Positions 43,845 through 55,415 of a DNA stretch of 64,000 bases are shown piece after piece. Each line of letters starts with the position of its first letter. Position 1 is the stretch's first letter. The stretch is from the NCBI RefSeq assembly GCF_900105555.1, contig NZ_FNTZ01000001.1, forward strand, positions 4,281,001 through 4,345,000. The letters run 5' to 3'. The position numbers were made by a program, and so were the translations under genes. The notes beneath the pieces are model-generated. The model worked only from the letters and a program-made list of their open reading frames with translations, had not been told where the DNA came from and did not search any database. The stretch is from Pseudomonas coleopterorum. Lineage in GTDB: Bacteria > Pseudomonadota > Gammaproteobacteria > Pseudomonadales > Pseudomonadaceae.

Positions 43845-46757
43845 TCAGCAGGTCATTTCGCCCAGCACCTGCGCCACGCTGTCGACGAAGAAATCCACGC
43901 TCTGCCGGGTAGTCACCATCGGTGGCTTGATCTTGAGGATGTTCAGATAGTCACCGGTGGGTTGCATGAAGATGCCCAGTTCCCGCAGCCGCTCGCACAA
44001 CAGCGCCGTCTCCTGGGTCGCCGGCTCCAGGCTGTGGCGGTCGCGCACCAGTTCCAGACCCAGATAGAAGCCGGAACCGTGCACGGCACCTACCAGCGGA
44101 TGCTCATCGAGCAAGGCCAGCAGGCGGGCCTGGAAATGCCCGCCGATCACCCGTGCATTCTCCCAGAGACCTTCCTCGGCCATGACGTCGAGCACTGCCA
44201 GGCCAATGCGACAGCTCACCGGGCTGCCACCGGCCGACGAGAAGAAATAACCCTCGGATTCCAGCGCTTCGGCAATCTCGCGGCGGGTGATCACCGCACC
44301 CAATGGATGACCATTGCCCATGCCCTTGGCCATGGTGATGATGTCCGGCACGACGCCTTGCTGTTCGAACCCCCAGAAATACTCGCCGAGTCGCCCATAC
44401 CCGACCTGCACTTCGTCGGCGATGCACACGCCTCCGCGGGCGCGGACCCGTTCGTAGACCTGTTGCAGATACCCCTCGGGCAGGGCAATGCCACCGGCGT
44501 TGCCGTAAACCGGCTCGCAGATGAAACCGGCCAGTTGACGCCCCTGCGCATCCAACCGATGCAAGGCATCGTCGACACTGCGCACGTAGCCCGCAGTGCT
44601 GTCGGCGCCGCGGAACGTGCCCCGATAACTGTTGGCCGCAAGCACCGGATGGACCCAGTCCGGACGCGTGCTCAGGGCCTGGGGATTATCGGCGATGGAG
44701 GTGGAGATGGCATCGGTGGCCACCGACCAGCCATGGTAGGCCTCGAGCATGCTGAGCATGTCGCGACCACCGCTGGCCGCCCAGGCCAGCCGAATCGCCA
44801 GGTCGTTGGCCTCCGTGCCGCTGTTGACCAGAAACACCCGATCGAACCCTTCGGGCGCCAACGCCAGCAGGCGCTCGGAAAACTCGGCGATCGCGGCATA
44901 GTGGAAGCGTGAGTTGGTATTGAGCAACGACCATTGTCGCGCCGCCACCTGGGCCATGCGCGGATGCCCATGGCCAAGTACCGCGACGTTATTGAGCATG
45001 TCCAGATACGCCTGGCCGTGCATGTCGAACAGGTGGTTGCGCCAGCCGCGCTCGATCTGCGGCGGCGCCTGGTAGTAATGTTTCTGCGAACGCGCGAAGC
45101 TGGCGTCGCGACGCTGCAGCAGAAGGTCCGCGTCCGGGGGTGGCGGCGCATCGCAATCCATGCCCAGCACAAGCGCTGGCGAAGGGCACAGACGCTGCCA
45201 GGCTGCTGCCCGCGCCGGCGTACAGAACAGCGGCGGACTCAGCTCGGGAATGCGGCACAGTTGCACCAGCAGCGAACCGTCGACTCGGCCCAGCGGGGCG
45301 CCCGCCGCCAGCACCGTCCCGGCTGGGCAAGGACAATCGAGCCCCCACAGGTGCAGGCTCGCGAAGGCGCCTTCGAGCACCACGCTGGCATCGGCCAGTC
45401 GCCGCAGCGTGCCAGCCCAGGGCGCTTGCAGGGATGTGCCCGGCGGCGCCTGGACCTGCACATGCAGTGCGCAGGTCGCCGATGCCGAGCAGGTGTCGAT
45501 GCGGGTACGCGAGAGGCGGTACTCGCCATACCGGGTGCAGGCCCAGCCACCGACCGCTGCGGCATCGACCAGCAGCCGTTCGTCGATATTCGCTTGCTCC
45601 CAATTGCCGTCCGCGAAATGCTCGCTGAGCACGCTCAAATCCACGGGGCAAACTGTCGAGTGCGTCACGCCGACGAACAACGGCAATATGCCATCGCTTG
45701 AAGATTCGGGTATGCTCCGAACCACACTGCTGAAAATTGCCGCTTCCATCAATTCGAATGGTTCTGCGGTAGCTATGTCGAAGATCTCCCACTCATGTTC
45801 GACATTGGCCCGGATGTAGTCGTTACCCGGCGCCACGCTCAACTGCCGGGCGCTGCTGGTTACCAGCACCGCCGCCCGCAGCACCACCAACGGCCACAGC
45901 GCACGCAACTCGGCTTCGCTCAGCGGATTGACCTGCTGATAGGCCATCACTGCCGGCAACACCGCGAACGGATCGCCATGGGCATGATGCAGCAGCGCGG
46001 CGCAGGTTGCCGCCAGGTCCGCCACACGCCAGGTGTGCACCAGATCACCAAAATCGATCAGACCCGCCAGTTGCCAGCGCAGATTCACATCGCGCTGCCA
46101 GACACTGTTGTCGTCGGTGATGTCCAGGTGCACCGCCTGCATCGGCAGATCGGCGCTCACCTCCCCCAGGCGACGCTGGGCCTCGAACGCCATTTCAACC
46201 ACACGGCCACGTTGCCGTGGGTCGTCCAGCGTCGGCAACAGGCGATCAAGCAACTTATGCGCGTGGCGCGGGTCCCATTGCAGCGTGCGCGTAAGGCCTG
46301 GGTGCCGAAAGTCGATCAAGGCGCGGTCCACCTCGCCGCACAATCTGCCGATGCGGGCGATCGGTTCGGGCCCCAGGTGCTTGAGATGGGTCAGCGGCTG
46401 GCCTTCCAGATAGCTCAACACGCGCATCTGCAGGCGTTGCTGGCCAAGCGTCACGGCCACGGTGTCGCGACCGCTGGTCGCCAGCAGCACATGAGGCACT
46501 GACAGGCCACTGCGGGCCAGATGCAGCATTGCGGCATGCTGGGCAGCCAGTGCCTGACGGGCTCCCTCATCGTGACAGAACTTCAACACCCAGCGGCCCT
46601 GTGGGTTTTCGACCCGAAAATTCAGGTCCTGCTGGCTACCCAGGCTGTACAACTGGCCCTGCAGGCCGTAGTGCTCGAACAACAATGCCTGCGCCTGTTC
46701 GATACTCACCACGGGGTTGGGAAGACTGGCACGTTGCACGAGCGAGTCGAGCGGCAT
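43845..46757 (-). CDS. Kinase/M23-like/class-III aminotransferase fusion
   Basis: 970-residue three-part protein. Residues about 20-330 are an APH/ChoK-type kinase with the Brenner motif HLDITDDN and LIDFGD. Residues about 400-550 resemble an M23/LytM fold but the zinc ligands (HxxxD and HxH) are not visible. Residues about 570-970 are a class-III PLP aminotransferase; the Schiff-base Lys is in [10 protein letters not shown]. Human homologues of the two ends are hydroxylysine kinase and the phospho-lyases for phosphoethanolamine or phosphohydroxylysine, which suggests sequential phosphorylation and PLP-dependent elimination on one polypeptide. ATG 46757 is used. Substrate is inference; it may be an amino alcohol. 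It starts upstream of aguA in the same direction. Confidence 0.8.
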   Translation of the reverse strand: MPLDSLVQRASLPNPVVSIEQAQALLFEHYGLQGQLYSLGSQQDLNFRVENPQGRWVLKFCHDEGARQALAAQHAAMLHLARSGLSVPHVLLATSGRDTVAVTLGQQRLQMRVLSYLEGQPLTHLKHLGPEPIARIGRLCGEVDRALIDFRHPGLTRTLQWDPRHAHKLLDRLLPTLDDPRQRGRVVEMAFEAQRRLGEVSADLPMQAVHLDITDDNSVWQRDVNLRWQLAGLIDFGDLVHTWRVADLAATCAALLHHAHGDPFAVLPAVMAYQQVNPLSEAELRALWPLVVLRAAVLVTSSARQLSVAPGNDYIRANVEHEWEIFDIATAEPFELMEAAIFSSVVRSIPESSSDGILPLFVGVTHSTVCPVDLSVLSEHFADGNWEQANIDERLLVDAAAVGGWACTRYGEYRLSRTRIDTCSASATCALHVQVQAPPGTSLQAPWAGTLRRLADASVVLEGAFASLHLWGLDCPCPAGTVLAAGAPLGRVDGSLLVQLCRIPELSPPLFCTPARAAAWQRLCPSPALVLGMDCDAPPPPDADLLLQRRDASFARSQKHYYQAPPQIERGWRNHLFDMHGQAYLDMLNNVAVLGHGHPRMAQVAARQWSLLNTNSRFHYAAIAEFSERLLALAPEGFDRVFLVNSGTEANDLAIRLAWAASGGRDMLSMLEAYHGWSVATDAISTSIADNPQALSTRPDWVHPVLAANSYRGTFRGADSTAGYVRSVDDALHRLDAQGRQLAGFICEPVYGNAGGIALPEGYLQQVYERVRARGGVCIADEVQVGYGRLGEYFWGFEQQGVVPDIITMAKGMGNGHPLGAVITRREIAEALESEGYFFSSAGGSPVSCRIGLAVLDVMAEEGLWENARVIGGHFQARLLALLDEHPLVGAVHGSGFYLGLELVRDRHSLEPATQETALLCERLRELGIFMQPTGDYLNILKIKPPMVTTRQSVDFFVDSVAQVLGEMTC

Positions 46758-46976
46758 GAGTGAAACCTCGATGGCCTGATTTGCAAGTACTGTAGCGGTT
46801 CGCCGCGCGACATTTCCACCATCGGCAAGGTTGTCTGGCGCGACGCGATCGCGCAGGCCGGTGGCTACTGAACCATGCTGCACATTCGTTTAACCAACCG
46901 GGCTTGCACCGCCGCGCCCATCCACACAAGCTAGGCTGCAACGAATCTTTGTCAGCTAAGGAAGAAGGCTTTCGAC

Positions 46977-48055
<1,079 letters not shown>

Positions 48056-48059
<4 letters not shown>

Positions 48060-48931
48060 TGAAAGGTATCGTTCTGGCCGGAGGCTCCGGCACCCGCCTG
48101 CACCCCATTACCCTGGGTGTTTCCAAGCAGTTGCTGCCCATCTACGACAAGCCGATGATCTACTACCCGATCTCGGTACTGATGCTGGCCGGCATCCGCG
48201 AGATCCTGCTGATCTCCACGCCCCAGGACCTGCCGCAATACCGCCAGTTGCTGGGCGATGGCAGCCAGTTCGGGATCAACATCCAGTTCGCCGAACAACC
48301 GGCGCCGGACGGCCTGGCCCAGGCGTTCCTGATCGGCGAGGAGTTCATCGGCGATGACCCGGTGTGCCTGATCCTGGGCGACAACATCTTCCACGGTCAG
48401 CACTTCAGCGATCAGCTCAAGCGGGCCTCGGCACACCCTACCGGCGCTACCGTGTTCGGTTACTGGGTCAAGGACCCCGAGCGTTTCGGCGTGGTCGAGT
48501 TCGACGAGGACGGTCGCGCACTGTCCATCGAAGAGAAACCGGCCGAGCCCAAGTCCAGCTACGCGGTCACCGGCCTGTACTTCTACGACAACGACGTGGT
48601 GCGCATCGCCAAGGACGTCCAGCCTTCGCCGCGCGGCGAGCTGGAAATCACCGATGTCAACAACGCCTACCTCGAGCGCGGCGACCTGCGCGTCGAGCGC
48701 TTCGGCCGTGGTTTCGCCTGGCTCGACACCGGTACCCACGACAGCCTGCTCGATGCCTCGCAATACGTGCAGACCATCGAACACCGCCAGGGCCTGAAAG
48801 TCGCCTGCCTGGAAGAAATCGCCTACCAGAACCACTGGATCGATCGCGAACAGCTGCTGGTGCGCGCCAAGTACTTCGGCAAGACCGGCTACGGCCAGTA
48901 CCTGTACGCGCTGGCCGGAGAAACCCGATGA
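48056..48931 (+). CDS. rmlA: Glucose-1-phosphate thymidylyltransferase
   Basis: 291-residue nucleotidyltransferase (rfbA) that makes dTDP-glucose. N-terminal [13 protein letters not shown] with the signature GGSGTRLxP is near residues 7-19, and the product-site segment YDKPMIYYP near 30-38. Starts in the rmlB stop codon and its own stop overlaps rmlC (ATGA), so the three proteins are coupled. Full length. Confidence 0.97.
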
Positions 48932-49473
48932 ACGTGATCGCTACCGAACTGCCCGATGTATTGATCATCGAGCCGAAGGTTTTCGGTGACGAGCGCGGCT
49001 TCTTCTACGAAAGCTTCAACGCCCGGGCTTTCAAGGAAGCCACCGGCATCGAGCTGCCGTTCGTCCAGGACAACCACTCGCGTTCGGCCCGTGGCGTGCT
49101 GCGCGGGCTGCACTACCAGGTGCAGCATGCCCAAGGCAAGCTGGTGCGCGTGGTTGCCGGGCAAGTGCTGGACGTGGCGGTGGACATCCGCCGCAGTTCG
49201 CCCAACTTCGGCAAGTGGGTGGCCGTCGAGCTGTCCGCGCAAAACAGCCGCCAGCTGTGGATTCCACCGGGCTTCGCCCACGGTTTCGTGGTCCAGAGCG
49301 AATACGCCGAATTCCTCTACAAGACCACCGACTACTACGATCCGTCTTCGGAACGCAGCATCGCCTGGGATGACGAGCAGTTGGCGATCGACTGGAAATT
49401 GGACGCAGCGCCGTCGCTGTCGGCCAAGGACCTGGCCGGCAAGCGCCTGGAAGAGGCCGACGTGTTTCCGTGA
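48928..49473 (+). CDS. rmlC: dTDP-4-dehydrorhamnose 3,5-epimerase
   Basis: 181-residue cupin epimerase (rfbC). Diagnostic motifs are [11 protein letters not shown] near 22-32, [18 protein letters not shown] near 46-63 (with the catalytic His in GLHYQ) and IPPGFAHGF near 113-121. It overlaps rmlA. No rmlD follows: the next gene is dctB, and none lies elsewhere in the window. Thus the last reduction to dTDP-rhamnose needs a gene at another locus. Confidence 0.96.
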   Translation: MNVIATELPDVLIIEPKVFGDERGFFYESFNARAFKEATGIELPFVQDNHSRSARGVLRGLHYQVQHAQGKLVRVVAGQVLDVAVDIRRSSPNFGKWVAVELSAQNSRQLWIPPGFAHGFVVQSEYAEFLYKTTDYYDPSSERSIAWDDEQLAIDWKLDAAPSLSAKDLAGKRLEEADVFP

Positions 49474-49564
49474 TCGCCTGTGGCAACGTCGCGATGCATG
49501 TCACCCGTGCTTCGCGGCGGTTGCCTGACGCATAATACGTCGGTCTCTCCCGGCGTGTTGTCTT

Positions 49565-51379
49565 ATGACCTCCAGATCTTCCTCCACTCGCAGACCCCGC
49601 TGGCGCAGCCTGGCGATCCTCGCCTTGTGCCTGGCGCCCCTGTTGTGGCCGCTGGAACATTTGGCCGAGCGCTATTACAAAAGCGAGCTGGTCAGCCAGA
49701 ACCGGCAGACGCTGGACCTCTACGTCGCCAACCTGCTGGGCACCCTGCACCGCTACGAAACCCTGCCGCAAATCCTTGGTGACCTGCCCGCGCTGCGTGC
49801 GCTGCTGGCTGCACCTCGCGACCCTCAAGCAACGCTAGACGCCAACCATCTGCTCAAGGACATCCGCGAACAGACCGGGGCGGAAGTCATGTACCTGCTG
49901 GACGCCGATGGTAATACGTTGGCTGCCTCCAACTGGGAGCAGCGCGACAGTTTCGTCGGTCGCAACTTCGCCTTTCGCCCCTATTACAGCGATGCCGTCG
50001 CCGGACGCCTGGGGCGCTTCTTCGGGCTTGGCACCACGTCGGCAAAACGCGGCTATTTCTTCGCCGCCGCCGTACATGACCAGGACAAGGTCATCGGCGT
50101 GCTGGTGGTGAAGGTCGACCTCGACCACACCGAAACCCTGTGGGGCAAGACCCCCGAACAGCTCCTGCTCACCGACCACAACGGCGTGGTCATCCTCACT
50201 TCGCGCCCCGAATGGCGCTTCCGGGCCACACGCCCGCTCAGCGATGGCGAGCGTCAGGCCATCGTCTCGATCCTGCCCTACCCCACCCGCGACCCGCAGC
50301 CGCTGAATCTGGACGCCGACGCCTGGCTCACCCAGACGCGAACCATCGCCGAAACCGGCTGGAACGTCAGCATCCTCGCCCCCAAGACCTTGCTCGATCG
50401 CCCGGTGCGCACCGTCGTGGCGGTGGGCGGAGCCCTGCTCCTGGCATTGATGCTGCTGCTTGGCCTGATGATGCAGCGTCGCCGCCACTACCTCGAACGC
50501 ATCGAATTCGAAGGCCGCACTCGGCACGAGTTGGAAACGCGGGTGGTAGAGCGCACCAGCGCACTGGAAGGGCTCAACAGCAAGCTGCGCCAGGAAGTGC
50601 TCGAGCGCGAGCAGGCCCAGCAGGAGCTGGTGCGTGCCCAGGACGAACTGGTCCAGGCCGGCAAGCTGTCGGCGCTGGGCACCATGTCGGCCAGCATCAG
50701 CCACGAGCTCAATCAGCCCCTGGCAGCCATTCGCAGCTACGCCGAGAACACCGAAGTGCTGCTCGACCACGAGCGCATCGAGGATGCGCGGGGCAACCTC
50801 AAGTTGATCAGCGAACTGACCGGCCGCATGGCGTCGATCATCGCGCACCTGCGTGCCTTCGCCCGCCGCGACCGCCACGCCCTGGAAAGCGTCGCCCTGC
50901 AGCCGGCCCTCGACGATGCCCTGGCGCTGCTCGCCAAGCGCCGCCGGGCCATGGCCGTCGAGCTGATCCGCGACCTGCCCGATGCGCCGCTCTGGGTCCA
51001 GGCCGGCGAAACCCGGCTGCGTCAGGTGCTGGGCAACCTGCTGGCCAATGCCCTCGATGCCCTGACCGAAAAAGCCACGCCACGCTGCCTGTGGCTCAGC
51101 GCCGAACAGACGGCCGACGGCGTGGAGCTGCGCATCCGCGACAACGGCCCCGGCTTCACCAGCGAGGCCATGGCCCGGGCCCGCGAGCCATTCTTCACCA
51201 CCAAGACACGCACACAAGGGCTTGGCCTGGGCCTCGCGATCTGCGATACGCTGATGCGCGCACTGGGCGGCGAACTGCTGCTGTCCAACCATCCCCAAGG
51301 CGGCGCCCTGCTGATCCTGCGTTTGCGCGCCGGAGAGCCGGGCGTCAGCCTGCAAGCCCCCGAGGACCCATCGGCATGA
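49565..51379 (+). CDS. dctB: DctB-type sensor histidine kinase
   Basis: 604-residue inner-membrane kinase. Two transmembrane segments (about 15-33 and about 281-304) enclose a periplasmic dCache-type sensor domain with YLLDADGNTLAASN and RNFAFRPYY, as in DctB dicarboxylate sensors. After a coiled coil, the kinase core has H380 in ISHELNQPLAAIRSYA and the ATP-binding motifs RIRDNGPGF and GLGLGLAI. It overlaps the response regulator gene (ATGA). In Pseudomonas aeruginosa dctBD also follows rml genes, but dctPQM then follows; here no transporter is adjacent. Confidence 0.9.
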   Translation: MTSRSSSTRRPRWRSLAILALCLAPLLWPLEHLAERYYKSELVSQNRQTLDLYVANLLGTLHRYETLPQILGDLPALRALLAAPRDPQATLDANHLLKDIREQTGAEVMYLLDADGNTLAASNWEQRDSFVGRNFAFRPYYSDAVAGRLGRFFGLGTTSAKRGYFFAAAVHDQDKVIGVLVVKVDLDHTETLWGKTPEQLLLTDHNGVVILTSRPEWRFRATRPLSDGERQAIVSILPYPTRDPQPLNLDADAWLTQTRTIAETGWNVSILAPKTLLDRPVRTVVAVGGALLLALMLLLGLMMQRRRHYLERIEFEGRTRHELETRVVERTSALEGLNSKLRQEVLEREQAQQELVRAQDELVQAGKLSALGTMSASISHELNQPLAAIRSYAENTEVLLDHERIEDARGNLKLISELTGRMASIIAHLRAFARRDRHALESVALQPALDDALALLAKRRRAMAVELIRDLPDAPLWVQAGETRLRQVLGNLLANALDALTEKATPRCLWLSAEQTADGVELRIRDNGPGFTSEAMARAREPFFTTKTRTQGLGLGLAICDTLMRALGGELLLSNHPQGGALLILRLRAGEPGVSLQAPEDPSA

Positions 51380-52758
51380 CCAGCGACAGCGCCATCGACA
51401 GCAAGATCCAGGTCGTGCTGATCGACGACGATCCCCATCTGCGTCAGGCCTTGAGCCAGACCCTGGACCTGGCCGGCCTCAAGGTGCTGGCCCTGGCCGA
51501 TGCCCAGGGCCTGTCCGCGCGCATCGAGCGCGACTGGCCTGGCGTGGTGGTCAGCGATATCCGCATGCCGGGCATCGACGGCCTGCAATTGCTCGAACAA
51601 CTGCATGCCCGCGATACCGAGCTGCCGGTCCTGCTGATCACCGGGCACGGCGACGTGCCGCTGGCCGTGCAGGCCATGCGCGCCGGGGCCTACGACTTCC
51701 TCGAAAAACCGTTCGCCAGCGACGCGCTGCTCGACAGCGTACGCCGCGGCCTGGCCGTACGCCGCCTGGTGCTGGACAACCGCAGCCTGCGCATGGCCCT
51801 GAGCGATCGGCAGCAATTGAGTACGCGACTGGTCGGCCAGTCGGCCTCCATGGCACGCCTGCGCGAGCAGATCGGCGCGCTGGCCGGGACCCGCGCCGAC
51901 GTGCTGATCCTGGGTGAAACCGGCGCCGGCAAGGAGGTCGTGGCGCGCGCCCTGCACGACCTGTCCAGCCGCCGCAGCGGGCCTTTCGTGGCGATCAACG
52001 CCGGCGCCCTCGCCGAATCGGTGGTGGAAAGCGAGCTGTTCGGCCATGAGCCCGGCGCCTTCACCGGCGCGCAGAAACGCCGCATCGGCAAGTTCGAGTT
52101 CGCCAACGGCGGCACCCTGTTCCTGGACGAAATCGAAAGCATGAGCCTGGACGTACAGGTCAAGCTGCTGCGCCTGCTGCAGGAACGGGTGGTCGAACGC
52201 CTGGGGGGCAACCAGCAGATCCGCCTGGATATCCGGGTGATCGCCGCGACCAAGGAAGACCTGCGCCAGGCCGCCGATCAGGGACGCTTCCGCGCCGACC
52301 TGTATTACCGCCTCAATGTCGCCTCGCTGCGCATCCCGCCCTTGCGCGAGCGGGGCGAAGACGTGCTGACGCTGTTCCAGTACTACGCCGATGCCGCGGC
52401 CGAACGCCACGGCGTGCTGGCCAACGAACTCTCCGCAGCGCAACGCGCGTTGTTGTTGCGACACAGCTGGCCGGGCAACGTGCGCGAACTGCAGAACGCT
52501 GCCGAGCGCTTCGCCCTGGGCCTGGAGCTGGCGCTGGACAACGGCGAGCCCGGCCCGGTGGAGATGACCCGCACGGTCACGGGCGGGCTCAGCGATCAAG
52601 TCGAGCATTTCGAACGCGCCTTGATTGCGGCCGAGATGAGCCGCTCGCACACTTCCGTTCGCAGCCTGGCCGAAGCCCTCGGCATCCCCCGCAAGACCTT
52701 GCACGACAAGCTGCGCAAGCACGGCCTGAGCTTTGGTGGAGGCGAGGAACATGAGTGA
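51376..52758 (+). CDS. dctD: DctD-type sigma-54-dependent response regulator
   Basis: 460-residue NtrC-family activator. Receiver at about 12-125 with D61 in VVVSDIRMPG; AAA+ domain at about 150-390 with Walker A GETGAGKE, the sigma-54 contact loop GAFTGA, and Walker B-like GTLFLDEIE; C-terminal Fis-type helix-turn-helix at about 410-455 (LAEALGIPRKTLHDKL). Starts in the dctB stop codon. It should turn on C4-dicarboxylate transport genes in response to DctB. Its last codons overlap the thioesterase start by 8 bases. Confidence 0.93.
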   Translation: MTSDSAIDSKIQVVLIDDDPHLRQALSQTLDLAGLKVLALADAQGLSARIERDWPGVVVSDIRMPGIDGLQLLEQLHARDTELPVLLITGHGDVPLAVQAMRAGAYDFLEKPFASDALLDSVRRGLAVRRLVLDNRSLRMALSDRQQLSTRLVGQSASMARLREQIGALAGTRADVLILGETGAGKEVVARALHDLSSRRSGPFVAINAGALAESVVESELFGHEPGAFTGAQKRRIGKFEFANGGTLFLDEIESMSLDVQVKLLRLLQERVVERLGGNQQIRLDIRVIAATKEDLRQAADQGRFRADLYYRLNVASLRIPPLRERGEDVLTLFQYYADAAAERHGVLANELSAAQRALLLRHSWPGNVRELQNAAERFALGLELALDNGEPGPVEMTRTVTGGLSDQVEHFERALIAAEMSRSHTSVRSLAEALGIPRKTLHDKLRKHGLSFGGGEEHE

Positions 52759-53218
52759 AATCCAGGCCCTCGAGCGGCTGCTGCATCATGACATTCCGCT
52801 GACCGGCGACATGGGCCTGCGCGTGCGGGCCTGGGACAACCATTGCCTGCGCCTGCATGTGCCGCTGGCCCCGAACGTCAATCACAAGAGCACGATGTTC
52901 GGCGGCAGCCTGTACTGTGCCGCCGTGCTGGCGGGCTGGGGTTGGCTACACTTGCGCCTGGGCGAGGCCGGCCTGAGCGGTGGCCATATCGTCATCCAGC
53001 AGGGCCAGATCGACTATCCCCTGCCGGTGGCCGGCGACGCCCTGGCCGTGTGCGAAAACATCGACGAGGCCCTGTGGCAGCGCTTTCTCAAGACCTACCG
53101 ACGCCATGGCCGGGCGCGTCTGCAACTGCAGACCCAGGTGCTGGATGGCGAGCGCTGTGCGGTCACGTTCAGCGGTCAGTACGTGGTAGTTGCGCACACC
53201 CCGCCTGCGCCAGCGTAA
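52751..53218 (+). CDS. YiiD-type hot-dog thioesterase domain protein
   Basis: 155-residue hot-dog protein resembling the C-terminal thioesterase domain of YiiD. The segment NVNHKSTMFGGSLY is the active-site helix region. ATG 52751, preceded by GGCGAGGA, lies inside the last codons of dctD. Substrate unknown. The end overlaps the convergent cysQ gene by 50 bases, which is unusually long. Confidence 0.8.
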   Translation: MSEIQALERLLHHDIPLTGDMGLRVRAWDNHCLRLHVPLAPNVNHKSTMFGGSLYCAAVLAGWGWLHLRLGEAGLSGGHIVIQQGQIDYPLPVAGDALAVCENIDEALWQRFLKTYRRHGRARLQLQTQVLDGERCAVTFSGQYVVVAHTPPAPA

Positions 53219-54026
53219 CCAGCGACTGACGCCAGGGCACATTGCTGGGCAGCGCCAGGAACGACGGATTGAGCAGTGACTCGCGGGCCGCATAGACAAA
53301 CGGCTGTCCGTCGATCTGCAACACTTCGCCACCCGCGCCTTCGAGCACGCCCTGGGCCGCAGCGGTGTCCCACTGCGAGGTTGGCGCCAGGCGCGGATAG
53401 CAATCGGCGGCGCCTTCGGCCAACAGGCAGAACTTCAGCGAGCTGCCGACACTGACCAGCTCCAGCGGGCCCACCACGGTGCTCAGACCGGCCAGCAGGT
53501 GCTCCTGTTCGGGGCTGGAATGTCGCCGACTGGCGACCACGGTAAACGCGCTGCCGGGCGCAGGCACACTGCGTACGCCGATCGGTTGGGCCGGTTCTCC
53601 GCCCGCTGCATGCCAGGCACCCAGCCCGGCACCGCCATAGTAGGCACTGCCCGTTGTCGGCACGGTGACCACGCCGAACACCACCCGACCGTTCTCGATC
53701 AACGCGATGTTGACGGTGAATTCTTCGCTGCCGTTGATGAACTCCTTGGTGCCGTCCAGCGGATCGACCAGCCACCAGCGGGTCCAGCGTTCACGCACCG
53801 CGAGGGCGATGTCTGCATCCTCTTCGGACAGGATCGGGATATCGGGCGCCAGCGCCGTCAACCCGTCGACGATGATCTGATGCGCCGCCAGATCGGCGGC
53901 AGTCACCGGCGACTCGTCGGCCTTGGCCATGACCTGCACATCGGCCCGCCAGAACGGCAGGATTGCCGCGCCGGCCTGATGGGCCAGCGCCACGATTTCG
54001 GGCAACAGACGTTCCATGTCGCTCAC
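53169..54026 (-). CDS. cysQ: 3'(2'),5'-bisphosphate nucleotidase CysQ
   Basis: 285-residue metal-dependent phosphatase that hydrolyses 3'-phosphoadenosine 5'-phosphate to AMP in sulphate assimilation. Motifs: LSEEDAD near 66-72, VDPLDGTKEFINGSEEF near 87-103 (Mg site) and QWDTAAAQGVLEGAGG near 218-233. Start is GTG 54026 overlapping the nudE stop, or ATG 54017. The nudE-cysQ pairing is usual in gamma-proteobacteria. The 3' end overlaps the thioesterase gene on the other strand. Confidence 0.94.
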   Translation of the reverse strand: MSDMERLLPEIVALAHQAGAAILPFWRADVQVMAKADESPVTAADLAAHQIIVDGLTALAPDIPILSEEDADIALAVRERWTRWWLVDPLDGTKEFINGSEEFTVNIALIENGRVVFGVVTVPTTGSAYYGGAGLGAWHAAGGEPAQPIGVRSVPAPGSAFTVVASRRHSSPEQEHLLAGLSTVVGPLELVSVGSSLKFCLLAEGAADCYPRLAPTSQWDTAAAQGVLEGAGGEVLQIDGQPFVYAARESLLNPSFLALPSNVPWRQSLVTLAQAGCAQLPRTDR

Positions 54027-54589
54027 AGGCTGAACACTCCGCGCTGGATCAACAGGTCGCGCGCCAGGTACAGGGCGGCCAATGCGCGGCCTTCGGAAAA
54101 CTGCGGATGCTGGGCCAGGCCGGCCAGGTCACGCAGGTTGACCCGTTCGACGCGCATCGGCTCCGGCTCGTCGCCCTCGAGCCGCTCCTCGTACAGCCCC
54201 TGCGCCAGCACGACCTGGATCTTCTGGCTCATGTACCCCGGCGACAGCGACAGTTCGGTGAGGTGCTCCAGTTCACGTGCGCCGAATCCGGCCTCCTCCT
54301 TGAGCTCGCGGTCGGCGGCCGCCAACACGTCTTCGCCCGGCTCGATCAAACCCTTGGGCAACGACAATTCATAAGCATCGGTCCCGCCGCAATATTCCTC
54401 GACCAGCAGGGCATGCTCGGCATCGGCCATCGCCACGATCATCACCGCACCGTAACCAGTGCCGCGGCCCACCAGACGCTCGTAGGTGCGCTCCACGCCA
54501 TTGGAGAAGCGCAACTGCACTTCCTCGACACGGAACAGGCGACTGCTGGCAACGATTTCGCGGGCGAGGACTTCGGGTTTCTGGCGCAT
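54023..54589 (-). CDS. nudE: ADP compounds hydrolase NudE
   Basis: 188-residue Nudix hydrolase acting on ADP-ribose, NADH and Ap3A-type molecules. The Nudix box GLIEPGEDVLAAADRELKEE with AGFG is at about residues 80-103 and fits Gx5Ex7REUxEExGU. ATG 54589 is chosen. It is divergent from yrfG, with 91 bases between starts, and overlaps cysQ at its stop; this nudE/yrfG/cysQ neighbourhood is conserved in Pseudomonas and enterics. Confidence 0.93.
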   Translation of the reverse strand: MRQKPEVLAREIVASSRLFRVEEVQLRFSNGVERTYERLVGRGTGYGAVMIVAMADAEHALLVEEYCGGTDAYELSLPKGLIEPGEDVLAAADRELKEEAGFGARELEHLTELSLSPGYMSQKIQVVLAQGLYEERLEGDEPEPMRVERVNLRDLAGLAQHPQFSEGRALAALYLARDLLIQRGVFSL

Positions 54590-54680
54590 CGGGCAGCTCC
54601 TGGACGTGAACGGGTTACTATACCGTGGCTTGGCCTGCGGCAGGCCACCCTTGATCCACCACTGCCCGAGAATCTTCGCT

Positions 54681-55343
54681 ATGCCTTGCCTCGCCTGGAG
54701 CACCATCGACACCGTCCTGCTGGACATGGACGGCACCCTGCTCGACCTGCATTACGACAACCACTTCTGGCTGGAGCATCTGCCGCAACGCTATGCGCAG
54801 CTGCACGGGGTCAGTCTGGCGATGGCGCAGTTGGAGCTGCAACCGCTGTTCACCGACAACGCCGGCAAGCTGAACTGGTACTGCCTGGATTTCTGGACCC
54901 GCGAGCTGAACATCCCGGTGCGCGAGCTCAAACGCGAAACCGCCGAGCTGATTGCCCTGCGGCCCGACGCCGACACGTTCCTGGCCGCCATCAAGCAGGC
55001 CGGCAAGCGCGTGATCATGATTACCAACGCCCACCGCGACTCGCTGTCGCTGAAACTGGAGCGCATCGAGCTGGCGCCCTATTTCGAGCGGATGATCAGC
55101 TCTCACGACTACGGCTACCCCAAGGAAAACGCGCAGTTCTGGGACGCTCTGCAGGCCGACATCGGCTTCGACCCGGCGCGCAGCCTGTTCATCGATGACA
55201 CCCTGCCCGTGCTGCGCAGTGCCCGGGCCTACGGGATCAAGCACCTGCTGGCGGTCAGCGAGCCCGACAGCCGCAAGGGCGCCAAGGACACCGAGGAGTT
55301 CGCGGCAGTGGGTGACTACCGCGAGCTCATCGCGGGTTTGTGA
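54681..55343 (+). CDS. yrfG: HAD-family GMP/IMP nucleotidase YrfG
   Basis: 220-residue haloacid dehalogenase-like phosphatase. Motif I DMDGTLLD is at residues 15-22, motif II ITNAHRDS near 113-120, and motif III with K150-type PKENAQFW and the acidic FIDDTLP. YrfG dephosphorylates GMP and IMP in E. coli. ATG 54681 is used. Divergent from nudE. Confidence 0.9.
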   Translation: MPCLAWSTIDTVLLDMDGTLLDLHYDNHFWLEHLPQRYAQLHGVSLAMAQLELQPLFTDNAGKLNWYCLDFWTRELNIPVRELKRETAELIALRPDADTFLAAIKQAGKRVIMITNAHRDSLSLKLERIELAPYFERMISSHDYGYPKENAQFWDALQADIGFDPARSLFIDDTLPVLRSARAYGIKHLLAVSEPDSRKGAKDTEEFAAVGDYRELIAGL

Positions 55344-55415
55344 CCCGCCCGGCCGGCCAGGGACCTACCGCCAGCGCGTGTCGCTATACTGCGCATCGCC
55401 AACCCAGGAGCGAGC

